Positions 8,873 to 18,459 of a stretch of 64,000 nucleotides of DNA are shown one piece after another. Under the pieces are notes generated by a model. The model had not been told where the DNA came from and ran no database searches. It was given only the letters and a program-made list of their open reading frames with translations. A program made the translations under genes and the position numbers. The stretch is from JBBPYC01 sp038200275 (GTDB lineage Bacteria; Pseudomonadota; Gammaproteobacteria; Burkholderiales; Burkholderiaceae_C). The stretch is from the NCBI GenBank assembly GCA_038200275.1, contig JBBPYC010000087.1:1-64000 (forward strand). The letters are read 5' to 3'. How positions within the stretch are numbered: the stretch's first letter is position 1; each line of letters begins with the position of its first letter.

Positions 8873-10117
8873 ATGTACGACCGCCGCCATTCGTTGGAGC
8901 AAACCGACTCCGAAATCTTCGCTGCTATTTCAGCGGAAAACGTCCGCCAGGAACAGCACATTGAGCTGATTGCGTCCGAGAACTACGCCTCGCCTGCAGT
9001 GTTGGCCGCCGCCGGCAGCCAACTGACCAACAAGTACGCCGAAGGCTACCCCGGCAAGCGCTATTACGGTGGCTGTGAATTTGTCGACATTGCCGAGCAG
9101 CTGGCGATCGACCGCGTCAAGCACCTGTTCGGTGCGGATGCTGCCAATGTGCAGCCGCACTGCGGCGCATCGGCCAATGAAGCGGTGTTCCTCGCGTTCC
9201 TCAAGCCTGGCGACACCATCATGGGAATGAGCCTGGCCGAAGGCGGCCACTTGACCCACGGCATGCCCCTCAACATCAGTGGCAAGTGGTTCCACGTGGT
9301 CAGCTACGGCCTGAACGCGGAGGAAGCAATCGACTACGACGCGATGGAAGCCAAGGCGCACGCAACCCAGCCAAAGCTCATCATCGCTGGCGCCTCTGCC
9401 TACAGCCTGCGCATCGACTTCGAACGTTTTGCAAAGGTGGCCAAGGACGTCGGCGCAATTTTCATGGTTGACATGGCGCACTACGCGGGCCTGATTGCCG
9501 CGGGCGTCTACCCGAGCCCTGTACCGCATGCGGACGTGGTGACTTCGACCACACACAAAAGCCTGCGCGGCCCGCGTGGCGGCATCATACTGATGAAGGC
9601 GCAGCACGAGAAGGCCATCAACAGCGCGATCTTCCCAGGCCTGCAGGGCGGCCCGTTGATGCACATCATTGCAGCCAAGGCGGTCGCATTTAAAGAAGCG
9701 CTGGCGCCTGAATTCAAGACTTACCAGCAACAAGTCATCAAGAACGCGCAAGTGGTGGCCGACACCTTGACCCAACGCGGTCTGCGCATCGTGAGCGGCC
9801 GCACCGAAAGCCACGTCATGCTGGTCGACCTTCGCGCCAAAGGCATCACGGGCAAAGAGGCCGAAACCGTGCTGGGCAGCGCGCACATGACGATCAACAA
9901 GAACGCAATCCCGAACGATCCGGAAAAGCCGATGGTTACCAGCGGCGTGCGCATCGGCACCCCCGCAATGACCACGCGCGGTTTCAAAGTGGACGAAGCC
10001 CGCCAGACCGCGAATCTGGTGGCCGATGTGCTCGAACGCCCGCGCGACGAGTCGAATCTCGCGGCGGTGCGCGAAAAAGTGGCCGCACTGACCAGCCGCT
10101 TCCCGGTCTATCGCTGA
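8873..10117 (+). CDS. glyA: Serine hydroxymethyltransferase
   Basis: A 414-residue PLP enzyme that interconverts serine and glycine while loading tetrahydrofolate with a one-carbon unit. The whole family pattern is present: QEQHIELIASENYASP near the start, NKYAEGYPGKRYYGG, the PLP-lysine region STTHKSLRGPRGG, and the conserved C-terminal part with GVRIGTPAMTTRGF. The ATG at 8873 is chosen because MYDRRHSLEQTD matches the usual N terminus; an in-frame extension to 8738 has no family similarity. It is followed 36 bp later by nrdR, an order common in beta-proteobacteria. Confidence 0.97.
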   Translation: MYDRRHSLEQTDSEIFAAISAENVRQEQHIELIASENYASPAVLAAAGSQLTNKYAEGYPGKRYYGGCEFVDIAEQLAIDRVKHLFGADAANVQPHCGASANEAVFLAFLKPGDTIMGMSLAEGGHLTHGMPLNISGKWFHVVSYGLNAEEAIDYDAMEAKAHATQPKLIIAGASAYSLRIDFERFAKVAKDVGAIFMVDMAHYAGLIAAGVYPSPVPHADVVTSTTHKSLRGPRGGIILMKAQHEKAINSAIFPGLQGGPLMHIIAAKAVAFKEALAPEFKTYQQQVIKNAQVVADTLTQRGLRIVSGRTESHVMLVDLRAKGITGKEAETVLGSAHMTINKNAIPNDPEKPMVTSGVRIGTPAMTTRGFKVDEARQTANLVADVLERPRDESNLAAVREKVAALTSRFPVYR

Positions 10118-10153
10118 CCCAGACCCTCGGCTGCGACCAACACAAGGCTCGCT

Positions 10154-10597
10154 GTGAAATGCCCGCTGTGCAGCCACCTTGACACGCAAGTGGTCGAGAC
10201 GCGGGAGTCCGACGAGGGCGACGTGGTGCGGCGCCGACGCGGTTGCTCTGCCTGCAAGCAACGCTTCACGACGTACGAACGCGCCGAAGTCGCACTGCCA
10301 ACCGTCGTCAAGAAAGACGGCTCGCGCGCCGAGTTCGACTTGAGCAAACTGCGCGCATCGATGCTGCTGGCGCTGCGCAAACGGCCCGTGCCAGTGCAGC
10401 GCGTGGACGCCGCAGTGGATTTAATCGAGCGCGAACTGCGCGCCGCCAACGCCCGCGAAATTCCTTCCGCCCGCGTCGGTGAGCTGGTGATGCAAGAGCT
10501 GAAGAAGCTGGATAAGGTGGCATACGTCCGATTTGCATCGGTGTATCGAAGCTTTGAGGATGTGGATGAGTTTCAGCGCTTGATTCGTGACATCTAA
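10154..10597 (+). CDS. nrdR: Transcriptional repressor NrdR
   Basis: A 147-residue regulator of ribonucleotide reductase genes. The N-terminal zinc ribbon has Cys pairs in KCPLCSHLDTQVVETRESD and GCSACKQRFTTYER. The following ATP-cone domain (about 49-139) binds (d)ATP and sets DNA binding. The start is GTG, reading MKCPLCSH, the normal N terminus. It lies just downstream of glyA and is probably co-transcribed with it. Length and motifs are complete. Confidence 0.96.
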   Translation: MKCPLCSHLDTQVVETRESDEGDVVRRRRGCSACKQRFTTYERAEVALPTVVKKDGSRAEFDLSKLRASMLLALRKRPVPVQRVDAAVDLIERELRAANAREIPSARVGELVMQELKKLDKVAYVRFASVYRSFEDVDEFQRLIRDI

Positions 10598-10728
10598 AAA
10601 TGGGGTCTTGCACAGCTCCGTGACGACACCGCGGCGGAACTAATTCACGGCAACGGCGTGCGTTTGCACCGTTCGTCGGTATAGCGCTTCCGTTCGTCGA
10701 TTCGTGCTCTCGCCGTGCATACCCGCCG

Positions 10729-11340
10729 ATGACAATCGGCGCCATGCAGTCGTATCGCCGCCTTTTTTCAACCAGCGCCGCTTCCGTTCGTTGCACCCGA
10801 TATGCGGGCTTTACGGCGATCGAACTGCTGGTGGTAATGGCCATCGCCGCCATTCTCGTGTCGCTGGCGCTGCCAAGCTTTCGTGATGTGGTCTCGCGAT
10901 ATCGAGTTCAGCTTGCTACTGAGCAGATGACGTCCGCTATCTATTTCGCACGTTCCGAGGCAATCCGCCGCGGCGGCAACGTGACCCTGGTCAAGCGCGC
11001 GACCCCGACCTCGACCCCGGCCGGTTGCGACGCACCGACGATGCAGGAATGGAGTTGCGGCTGGGTCGTCTTCGTCGACGCAAATGGCAACGGCAACGTC
11101 GATAGCGGCGATCTTGAACTGCAAACCGCCGGCATTCCGAACAACATCTCGGTCACGCTCAGCAGAAACATGGCGAGCCTGACTTTCGACCGCTGGGGTC
11201 GCGCAGCGGGTGCCTCGACCTTCGGATTCCATTTCCAGCGACTCAGCCCAAACGGCGGCACGGAAAAACAGCTTTGCATGTCGATCGCTGGTCGGCTGCG
11301 CACCTTAACGGATGTCCCATCATGCCCCGCCGGATTTTGA
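10729..11340 (+). CDS. fimT: GspH/FimT-type minor pseudopilin
   Basis: First gene of the type IV pilus minor-pilin operon. A basic leader ends at G-F, followed by the prepilin N-methylated helix FTAIELLVVMAIAAILVSLA with the essential Glu at +5, so PilD should process it in the inner membrane. The C-terminal part has paired Cys residues and the GspH-type fold pattern (SEAIRRGGNVTL). ATG codons at 10729 and 10744 are both possible (leaders of 27 and 22 residues); neither has a clear ribosome site. Its last 19 bases overlap pilV. Confidence 0.85.
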   Translation: MTIGAMQSYRRLFSTSAASVRCTRYAGFTAIELLVVMAIAAILVSLALPSFRDVVSRYRVQLATEQMTSAIYFARSEAIRRGGNVTLVKRATPTSTPAGCDAPTMQEWSCGWVVFVDANGNGNVDSGDLELQTAGIPNNISVTLSRNMASLTFDRWGRAAGASTFGFHFQRLSPNGGTEKQLCMSIAGRLRTLTDVPSCPAGF

Positions 11341-11906
11341 ACGCCGGCCGACGCGCATCGGGCGATAGCGTCAAGCGCTCTCATCAGCGCGGCATCACAC
11401 TGATCGAATCGCTGGTGTCGATCGTGGTCCTCGCGGTTGCGGTGCTCGGCATGTTAGGCGTCCAATTGCGCACGTTGGCCGATACCCAGGTCGGCGTGCG
11501 TCGCTCGCAGGCAGTGCGCCTGATAGAGGACTTTGGCGAGCGCTTCAAGTCCAATCCTTTTGCGTTCGACAACCTCACGTCCTACGTTTCAGGGTGGACC
11601 GACGTACCAACGGGCACTAGTTGCTTAACGGCATCCTGCACGCCCGCCCAACTCGCGGCCTGGGACGTGCAGCAGTGGAAGCAATCAATCGGCAATACGC
11701 TACCAGGCGCCCAAGCCAGCATCTTTCTGCTGCCAGGCGAAGCGGCAGTCGCCGGCAACCGGCGTCAACTTGGTGTCATGGTTGGTTGGCGCGTCAACGA
11801 ACGCAATGCCGACACCGACCTCCTGGCGCCGCTTAGCGTGTTCACCGGCTCCCCTGAAACCTGCCCGGCAGGCTTGATCTGCCATCTCGTTTATGTCCAA
11901 CCTTGA
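11322..11906 (+). CDS. pilV: Type IV pilus modification/minor pilin PilV
   Basis: A 194-residue pseudopilin. The leader MPRRILNAGRRASGD... ends in a Gly before ITLIESLVSIVVLAVAVLGM, the class III signal with Glu at +5. The next segment, LRTLADTQVGVRRSQAVRL, is PilV-like. The ATG at 11322 lies inside the end of fimT (19-bp overlap), which argues for translational coupling. An earlier in-frame ATG at 11274 would only add fimT-overlapping sequence. It probably joins PilW, PilX, FimT and PilE in the tip complex that primes pilus assembly. Confidence 0.87.
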   Translation: MPRRILNAGRRASGDSVKRSHQRGITLIESLVSIVVLAVAVLGMLGVQLRTLADTQVGVRRSQAVRLIEDFGERFKSNPFAFDNLTSYVSGWTDVPTGTSCLTASCTPAQLAAWDVQQWKQSIGNTLPGAQASIFLLPGEAAVAGNRRQLGVMVGWRVNERNADTDLLAPLSVFTGSPETCPAGLICHLVYVQP

Positions 11907-12681
11907 TTTCAAGCGGCCTGGCCCTGCCCGCAGCCCGCGCCAGCGGCAAAGCGGCATGACCTTGCTGGAACTGCTGATCGGCATGACGATCGGTCTGCTT
12001 GTGATCGGCGCGGCGATCGGCACGATGTTGCTGTCGCGTCAGACATCCGGAACGGTCAGCGAGATCAGCCAGCTGCAGCAACAGGCGTCGTATGCACTGC
12101 GCACGCTCGGCTTGCAATTGCGCCAAGCCGGTTCGCTTGAACTCCGGCAAACCGGCGCGGGAGCGCCGTTCACGTTCGACACCTTCACGGGTGTGGCGAT
12201 CGATGGCACCGAAGGCGCAAGTGGGGCGCCGGATACGCTGATAGTAGGCAATCAGCCTTCCAGATTTTCGACCATGCAGCGCAACTGTGCCTATGACGAC
12301 GTGGCCGGCTTGGCGAGCAGCCCGAGCGCTTTTGCCGTACATGCCGCCAGCAATCAACTGACCTGCCTGGGAGTGAATGCGCTTGGCATCCGGCAACCGC
12401 TGCTTACCAACGTCGCCGATTTCCAAGTGCTGTACCGCGTCAATGTCGGCACCAACAACCTCCCCGCATTCCAGTTGCTCGACGCCGATGCGGTGGTTGC
12501 GGGCCTGCTTTGGAACCGTGTTGCAGCCATCGAACTGTGCATCGACTTGCGCGGCAACGAGCCGATTCCCGACCTCGCAAGCGCGTATCAGAACTGCCAG
12601 GGCAACAACGTCGCGCGCGGCGGCCGCATCCATTTTGTCGCGCGCAATGTGTTTTATGTACGCAAGGTGAACCTGTTTTAG
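11893..12681 (+). CDS. pilW: Minor pilin PilW
   Basis: A 262-residue pseudopilin that starts within the last codons of pilV (14-bp overlap). The prepilin site is SG before MTLLELLIGMTIGLLVIGAA, with Glu at +5. The region SYALRTLGLQLRQAGS is the typical PilW follow-on. Further Cys residues occur (NCAYDD, LTCLG, IELCIDL, NCQGNN), probably in disulfides of the exported domain. It works with PilV, PilX and PilY1 in the initiation/tip complex. Confidence 0.87.
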   Translation: MSNLDFKRPGPARSPRQRQSGMTLLELLIGMTIGLLVIGAAIGTMLLSRQTSGTVSEISQLQQQASYALRTLGLQLRQAGSLELRQTGAGAPFTFDTFTGVAIDGTEGASGAPDTLIVGNQPSRFSTMQRNCAYDDVAGLASSPSAFAVHAASNQLTCLGVNALGIRQPLLTNVADFQVLYRVNVGTNNLPAFQLLDADAVVAGLLWNRVAAIELCIDLRGNEPIPDLASAYQNCQGNNVARGGRIHFVARNVFYVRKVNLF

Positions 12682-12705
12682 GGCGTTTCCGAAGGATCAT
12701 TGCAA

Positions 12706-13509
12706 GTGAAACCCACTCCCGTTCCGCGGCCGGCTAGGCGGCGCCAGCGAGGCATCTCGCTGTTCGTCGTGCTCGTGATGGTGCTGCTGACTGCATTGAT
12801 GACGCTGTGGGCGGCGCGCACTGCGCTGTTCAACGAACTCGTCACCGGCAACGACAGCGATTATCAGCGCGCTTTGGAAGCAGCCCACGCGATGGTGCGC
12901 GATGCAGAACTCGATATCCTGGGCATCCGGCCGGATGGGCAGCCTTGCACAGCGACGGTGGGTTTCCTGAACTGCCGTCCCGCTGCGGTGCAGAGCAATA
13001 TGGTTCTTGCGACCAAAAAGGTCTATTTCCCACCGAGTCGCGACAAGGGCGGCAATGGCAGCGACCTCGTGCTGCTAACCAGCATGCTGGTCACTGCGCC
13101 GATCGCGACCCCTTCGTGTGTGGCGGCCATCTGCGTGCAAGGTCCAAATCTGGCGCCTCAATTCTGGCTCACGCCGACCGGCGCGACAGGGCTCGACGCG
13201 ATGCGCAAAGTCGGCGCCCGCTATGGGGAATACACAGGCGCCAACGCCACGGTAGCTGGCAATCCGCTGTTGCAGTGGGCTCCCACCGTTCTGGCAACAC
13301 CTGCGTTTTACTGGGTCGAGCCGCTGCACTATGAAAGCCAAGGCCTGCTTTCGAAGGCTTCGCAGGACTATGCGCCGACCGCTGGCATTGCCAGCGCGTC
13401 AGCCGTCGGCGTCGTCTATCGGATCACAGCAGTCGTACGCGGCCTGAAGCCAGGCACCCAAGCCGTCGTGCAAACCGTTTTCGTACGCAAGGAAACGGGC
13501 GGCGGTTGA
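12706..13509 (+). CDS. pilX: Pilus assembly protein PilX
   Basis: A PilX-type minor pilin of about 267 residues. After a basic, Pro-rich leader the sequence RGISLFVVLVMVLLTALMTL gives the membrane helix; like many PilX proteins it lacks the usual Glu at +5. FNELVTGNDSDYQRALEAAH is the PilX N-terminal signature. The GTG at 12706 is preferred because GAAGGA lies nine bases before it. A TTG at 12700 is also in frame but too close to that site. It sits directly upstream of pilY1, its usual partner. Confidence 0.85.
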   Translation: MKPTPVPRPARRRQRGISLFVVLVMVLLTALMTLWAARTALFNELVTGNDSDYQRALEAAHAMVRDAELDILGIRPDGQPCTATVGFLNCRPAAVQSNMVLATKKVYFPPSRDKGGNGSDLVLLTSMLVTAPIATPSCVAAICVQGPNLAPQFWLTPTGATGLDAMRKVGARYGEYTGANATVAGNPLLQWAPTVLATPAFYWVEPLHYESQGLLSKASQDYAPTAGIASASAVGVVYRITAVVRGLKPGTQAVVQTVFVRKETGGG

Positions 13510-13560
13510 ACGCACGGCAACCCGCAATTCCAAAGAACATTTCTGCTACTGGAGTTTTTC

Positions 13561-16500
13561 ATGAACAGCCCGATGCCTTTCCACCTGCGCCGCACGGTGC
13601 TCCAGGCTGCCATCGCCGCCTTGGCTTGGCCAGCCGCATCCTGGGCGATGCTGCTGCCATTGAGTACCTCTCCGGCGGGTGGGAGCTTCAAGCTGCCAGC
13701 ACCGAATGTAATCGTCTCGGTGGATGATTCGGGCAGTATGGGAGCGTCTGGCGTCGCTGAACTGAAGGCAGCCCTGCAACTTACGTTTTCCGCAGCCAAT
13801 GTGCCCGACGGCAGCATCCGAATGGCCTGGCAGGCCATGACCAACTGCTTCCTCATTCCAAGCCCCTCTTGCTCCAACCTCAACGTAATGAAGGTGCTCA
13901 ACAGCACGCACCGAGCCAACTTCATGAGTTGGGTCAATACGCTGGGACCGATCGGCAATACGCCGTCGCACCGCATGCTACGAAATGCCGGCGAATACTT
14001 ACGCAAACCGCTGAATTCAGACAGCGCCTGGGCCAGTGTGCCCGGTACCACATTGGATCCGGTGCTGTCGTGCCGCCGCAGCTACAACGTATTTATGACA
14101 GACGGTGGCTGGAACACATTAACCCTCCCTGCCGACAACGCGATTGGCGATGCCGACAACACCGCCAAGACCCTCCCCGACGGCACCGCTTACAACACCA
14201 CCAGCGCCGACACACAGATCTTTCGCAGTGGCGCAAGCGGCCCCTGGAGCGGCACCACGCTGAGGACAACGCTCTCGGACATGGCGTTCTATTACTGGGC
14301 TACCGATCTGCAGCCCACCCTTAATAACGACGTCAAGTCAAGCATCAAAAGCCCCGGCGTTACCACTTTCAGCAATGGACGAACGACGCGCGATATTCCT
14401 GAGTACTGGAACCCACAAAACGATCCTGCAACTTGGCAGCACATGACCATGTACACCGTCGGCTACAACGGGGCGGCGAACTGGACAGTGGCGCCGAAAT
14501 TTGGCGCCAATACCTGGACCGACGACCCGGTTACCAAGGACTATTCCAGACTCATGTTGGGGCTCACCGATTGGCCGAATCCAATTACCGGCAACGAAAA
14601 CGTCGAACGCATCACCGAACTCTGGCACATGGCGCTCAACAGCCGAGGCAAGTTCATTCCAGCGCCGAACGCCGTTGCCCTGACCACGGCGTTCCAAGAC
14701 ATCCTTAACGAGATCATTAGCGACAATTCGCAGCCTACGACGTCGTTGAGCGCGAGCGCGAGCAGCCTCAACCGCGATTCGGCTGTCTTTGCCGCCGGCT
14801 ACGACGCGACCGGCTGGGTGGGCCGCGTAGCGGCCTACGGCGTAGCCGCTGGCACCGGCGACGTGGTGACCACCAGCGGCCTGTGGGGAACCATCCCGGC
14901 CGTGGGCGCCGCGCCAGCGCGCGCGCAGACCACCGCCGACATCATCGATGGGCCCGGCTTCAGTCACGTCAACAGGGTGGTACTGTCATCGCAGAGTGGT
15001 GCTGGCATCGACTGGAACTGGGCGTCGCTGTCGACCATCAAGCAAACGCAACTGAACACCAATGGCACCACGATCGATGCGCGCGGCCAAGAGCGGCTCA
15101 ACTTCCTTCGCGGCGACCGCACCAATGATGGCGCGACGCTGCCCCCGGTGCTACCGGGACCGCCTTCGGGTGGGGTGCCGAGCAATCCGTTTCGCAACCG
15201 CGCCTCACGCCACGGCGACATCGTCAACTCCGAAGTCTGGTTCACTCCTGGCCGGCCAGACAGCCCAATTCGCCTAGCCGGCTATGCGGGCTTCCAGACC
15301 GCCAATGTCCTGCGCAAGCCGATGCTGTATGTCGGTGCCAACGACGGCATGCTGCACGGCTTCGACAGCGGCACCGGCATAGAAAAAATTGCCTATGTTC
15401 CCGACGGACTGCATGCCAAGACCGCGAAATTGTCTAACGCGAATTATGTGCATGAGTACTTTGTTGATGGTTCGCCATTCACCGCCGACATCTACGACGG
15501 AACCAACTGGAAAACCTACTTAGCCGGCTTCCCAGGCCTGGGCGGCAAGGGCTACTTCGTGCTCAACGTGACCGATCCGACGGCCTTTGGTACAGTCGCG
15601 GCGAACCAGATCGTGGTGCTTGACAACACCGCCACCGCTGATCCGGATATCGGCCACATCGTGTCGCAGCCCGTGAAGGACCAGACCGATCCGAAAGTTG
15701 CGCTGCAGCTCACGCGTATGAACAACGGGCGCTGGGCGCTGGTAACCGGCAACGGCGCCAATAGCACCAGCGAAAAGGCCGTGCTGCTGCTGCAATTCAT
15801 CGACCAGGGTAAGGAGCTTGTGAAGATCCCGACCGACAACATCGGCGGCAACGGCAACGGCTTGTCCGCGCCGCGGCTGGTCGATGTCGACGGCGACCGC
15901 ATTCCAGACGTCGCATACGCAGGCGACTTGCGCGGCAATCTCTGGAAGTTCGACCTGACCGACCCGCAGTCTGGGAACTGGAAGGTCGTCGGCTTCGGGA
16001 GCACGCCGCCCTCGCCGCCCCTGCCGCTTTACGTTGCGATCGACAGCCTCGGCAACCGCCAGCCGATCTCGACTGCACCCGGCTGGTTGTTCCATCCCAA
16101 TGACGGCCTGATGATTGCCGTTGGCACGGGCCGGCATCTGACCGATGGCGACCGTGTCGACGGCCAAGTGCAATCGCTCTATGGCATTTACGATTCCACC
16201 GCAATGTCCCTCGGCGCCACCAACATCACAACCGGTCGGGCGCGGGTCGTGCTCTCCAACACCAACAACGCTGTGGCAAATCGGACCGCATTGGTCCGGC
16301 AGACCATAAGTACTGCTTCGACAGCCAGCACCGATACCGGCAGCGCGCTATGGACCGTCACCTCCACCCTGGTGCCCTATACCGGCACCGGCGCGAAGAA
16401 AGGTTGGTTTATTGATTTGCCAGTCGCACGGGAACGCGCCTACAAGAGCATGGATTGGTTCCGCGGCCGGTTATTCAAGATCCCAACCGGTGTGCCTCCG

Positions 16501-16812
16501 GTGGGTGGCGACCCAAACGTCGAAACCTGCACGCCAACCTTATCGGCCGGTGCTCATTTCATGACGGTGCTCGACATCATCAACGGCAGCCCACCGCCTA
16601 GCGCCGTATTCGCCTATGGCACGCCGCCCGCTGTCAGCAGCACCGTACCGAGCCGTGTAAGCGATCCAACCAACGGCACTTCGATCTACCTCAAAACTGT
16701 GGATTCGACCGGCGACGAGAAATGCGAAACCGTCAACGGATCTTGCTCAAGCACTGTGCTGCTGGGCACCCCACCTGCTTTATTGCGTCCGACCTGGCGG
16801 CAAGCGCAATGA
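13561..16812 (+). CDS. pilY1: Type IV pilus tip adhesin PilY1
   Basis: A 1083-residue exported protein with a signal peptide (residues 1-29) and a von Willebrand A-like N-terminal half whose metal site begins DDSGSMG (D55, S57, S59). The C-terminal half is a PilY1 beta-propeller. MLYVGANDGMLHGFDSGTG is the first blade signature, and DVDGDRIPD (about residue 775) is an EF-hand-like calcium loop of the kind that controls pilus retraction in Pseudomonas. A ribosome site (GGAG) precedes the ATG. The stop overlaps the pilE start (ATGA). Likely roles are pilus-tip adhesion, surface sensing and twitching control. Confidence 0.93.
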   Translation: MNSPMPFHLRRTVLQAAIAALAWPAASWAMLLPLSTSPAGGSFKLPAPNVIVSVDDSGSMGASGVAELKAALQLTFSAANVPDGSIRMAWQAMTNCFLIPSPSCSNLNVMKVLNSTHRANFMSWVNTLGPIGNTPSHRMLRNAGEYLRKPLNSDSAWASVPGTTLDPVLSCRRSYNVFMTDGGWNTLTLPADNAIGDADNTAKTLPDGTAYNTTSADTQIFRSGASGPWSGTTLRTTLSDMAFYYWATDLQPTLNNDVKSSIKSPGVTTFSNGRTTRDIPEYWNPQNDPATWQHMTMYTVGYNGAANWTVAPKFGANTWTDDPVTKDYSRLMLGLTDWPNPITGNENVERITELWHMALNSRGKFIPAPNAVALTTAFQDILNEIISDNSQPTTSLSASASSLNRDSAVFAAGYDATGWVGRVAAYGVAAGTGDVVTTSGLWGTIPAVGAAPARAQTTADIIDGPGFSHVNRVVLSSQSGAGIDWNWASLSTIKQTQLNTNGTTIDARGQERLNFLRGDRTNDGATLPPVLPGPPSGGVPSNPFRNRASRHGDIVNSEVWFTPGRPDSPIRLAGYAGFQTANVLRKPMLYVGANDGMLHGFDSGTGIEKIAYVPDGLHAKTAKLSNANYVHEYFVDGSPFTADIYDGTNWKTYLAGFPGLGGKGYFVLNVTDPTAFGTVAANQIVVLDNTATADPDIGHIVSQPVKDQTDPKVALQLTRMNNGRWALVTGNGANSTSEKAVLLLQFIDQGKELVKIPTDNIGGNGNGLSAPRLVDVDGDRIPDVAYAGDLRGNLWKFDLTDPQSGNWKVVGFGSTPPSPPLPLYVAIDSLGNRQPISTAPGWLFHPNDGLMIAVGTGRHLTDGDRVDGQVQSLYGIYDSTAMSLGATNITTGRARVVLSNTNNAVANRTALVRQTISTASTASTDTGSALWTVTSTLVPYTGTGAKKGWFIDLPVARERAYKSMDWFRGRLFKIPTGVPPVGGDPNVETCTPTLSAGAHFMTVLDIINGSPPPSAVFAYGTPPAVSSTVPSRVSDPTNGTSIYLKTVDSTGDEKCETVNGSCSSTVLLGTPPALLRPTWRQAQ

Positions 16813-17273
16813 CACCACACGCGATCACCCGCCTGCGTCCAGTGCGAGCACGGTTAGCCCCACTTGGGCGCGGCTTTACTTTGATCGAAGTGATGATCGT
16901 CGTCGCTATCATTGGCATCCTGGCCGCTGTGGCGTTACCCAGCTACCGGGAGTACGTGCGCCGCGGCAACCGTGCCGAGGCGCGCGCCGGCCTGCAACAG
17001 GCGGCACAGTGGCTGGAGCGAGCAGCGACAGCGACTGGGGCCTATCCGGATGGCGTGCTTACGCTGTTTCCGACCAGCCTGACCATCGTTCCCTCGAAAA
17101 CTTACGTAATCAACTATTTGCCGGGCGGCACCACAGCCAGTTACTCATTGACGGCAAGCCCGCAGGGCAGCCAACTCGGTGACCGCTGCGGCAATTTTTT
17201 GCTAAATCAGACCGGTACGCGTGACATCAGCATTGCCGATGCGACGCTCAGGGAACAATGCTGGGGCCGCTGA
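16809..17273 (+). CDS. pilE: Type IV pilin PilE-like minor pilin
   Basis: A 154-residue pilin. The leader ends in GRG before FTLIEVMIVVAIIGILAAVA, a textbook N-terminal helix with Glu at +5, followed by LPSYREYVRRGNRAEAR. The C-terminal half has the D-region Cys pair (DRCGNFLL and EQCWG). The ATG at 16809 overlaps the pilY1 stop as ATGA, so it is coupled to the adhesin gene. The position after pilY1 suggests a PilE-type minor pilin rather than the major subunit. Confidence 0.88.
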   Translation: MTPHAITRLRPVRARLAPLGRGFTLIEVMIVVAIIGILAAVALPSYREYVRRGNRAEARAGLQQAAQWLERAATATGAYPDGVLTLFPTSLTIVPSKTYVINYLPGGTTASYSLTASPQGSQLGDRCGNFLLNQTGTRDISIADATLREQCWGR

Positions 17274-17294
17274 CATAACGATACACTCGCCGCC

Positions 17295-18455
17295 GTGCAA
17301 CTTCTGCCGTTTCATGCCACGAGCGCTGGCGCTGAACCCGACGCGAACATGCGTCTTACACTGGAACTTGCTGCCAAATCCATCGGCAACAGCGAACCAA
17401 ACCCGCGCGTCGGTTGCGTGCTCGTGGCAACTGAGGGCTGCGCCATCGGCTGTGGCTGCACGCAGCAGGCCGGCGGACCGCACGCCGAGATCATGGCGCT
17501 GCGAGCTACCCAGATTCATGCACTCGCAGTCAAAGGCGCCACTGCCTACGTCACTCTCGAGCCCTGCTCCCATCACGGCCGCACTGGCCCCTGCTGCGAT
17601 GCACTGATCGAAGCCGGCGTCGCAAAAGTTGTCGCCTCCATCGCCGACCCCAACCCACTTGTTTCAGGCCAAGGTTTCGCCCGCCTGCGCGCTGCCGGCA
17701 TCGAAGTTGAAGTCGGCCCTGGCGCGGCCGAATCGCGCGAACTCAACATCGGGTTTTTCAGCCGCATGCAGCGCGGCACACCGTGGGTGCGCATGAAAAT
17801 CGCTGCGTCGCTCGACGGGGTAACGGCGCTTGAAAACGGCGTGAGTCAATGGATCACCAGTGAAGCCGCCCGGGCCGATGGGCATACATGGCGGCTTCGC
17901 GCAGGGGCGATCCTGACGGGGATCGGTACGGTGCTCGAGGACAATCCTTCGCTCAATGTGCGGCTCGGTGCTGATCAGTCGGCACCGGCGCGACAGCCGC
18001 CCCTGGTAATCGTCGACAGCCGGTTGCAGACACCCCTCAATGCCAAGCTGTGGTCGGTGCCGGATCGAATGGTGATGATCTACACCGGGGTGGATTCGCA
18101 GCACCCGAATCACGCACCGCTCAAGGCACTGGGTGCCCGAATTCATCGACTTCCGGACTCCAGCAACAAGGTGGATCTGGGTGCGATGCTGCTCGATCTC
18201 GCAAAGCGTTACGAGGTCAACGAACTGCACGTCGAAGCCGGCCGCAAATTGAATGGATCGCTGCTGCGTATGGGGCTGGTCGACGAATTGCTGCTGTACG
18301 TCGCGCCCACACTGATTGGCCAAGGTCAAGGCATCACGAATTTGGGGCCGATCAATGCGTTGGCGGATGCGCTGCCGCTGACGTTTCATTCGACTGAGAT
18401 GGTTGGGCCCGATTTGCGCATTGTTGCGCGAATAGCGGGGTGCGATCGGTTCTGA
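17295..18455 (+). CDS. ribD: Bifunctional riboflavin enzyme RibD (deaminase/reductase)
   Basis: A 386-residue enzyme for the second and third steps of riboflavin synthesis. The N-terminal cytidine-deaminase-like domain has the zinc site GPHAE (H63, E65) and LEPCSHHGRTGPCC (C91, C100). The C-terminal reductase domain carries GVSQWITSEAARAD and the late motif LHVEAGRKLNGSLL. The start used is GTG at 17295, which keeps the expected length; an ATG at 17349 would trim the N-terminal helix. It lies 21 bp after pilE. No FMN riboswitch is visible and the rest of the rib pathway is not in the window. Confidence 0.92.
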   Translation: MQLLPFHATSAGAEPDANMRLTLELAAKSIGNSEPNPRVGCVLVATEGCAIGCGCTQQAGGPHAEIMALRATQIHALAVKGATAYVTLEPCSHHGRTGPCCDALIEAGVAKVVASIADPNPLVSGQGFARLRAAGIEVEVGPGAAESRELNIGFFSRMQRGTPWVRMKIAASLDGVTALENGVSQWITSEAARADGHTWRLRAGAILTGIGTVLEDNPSLNVRLGADQSAPARQPPLVIVDSRLQTPLNAKLWSVPDRMVMIYTGVDSQHPNHAPLKALGARIHRLPDSSNKVDLGAMLLDLAKRYEVNELHVEAGRKLNGSLLRMGLVDELLLYVAPTLIGQGQGITNLGPINALADALPLTFHSTEMVGPDLRIVARIAGCDRF

Positions 18456-18459
18456 TTCG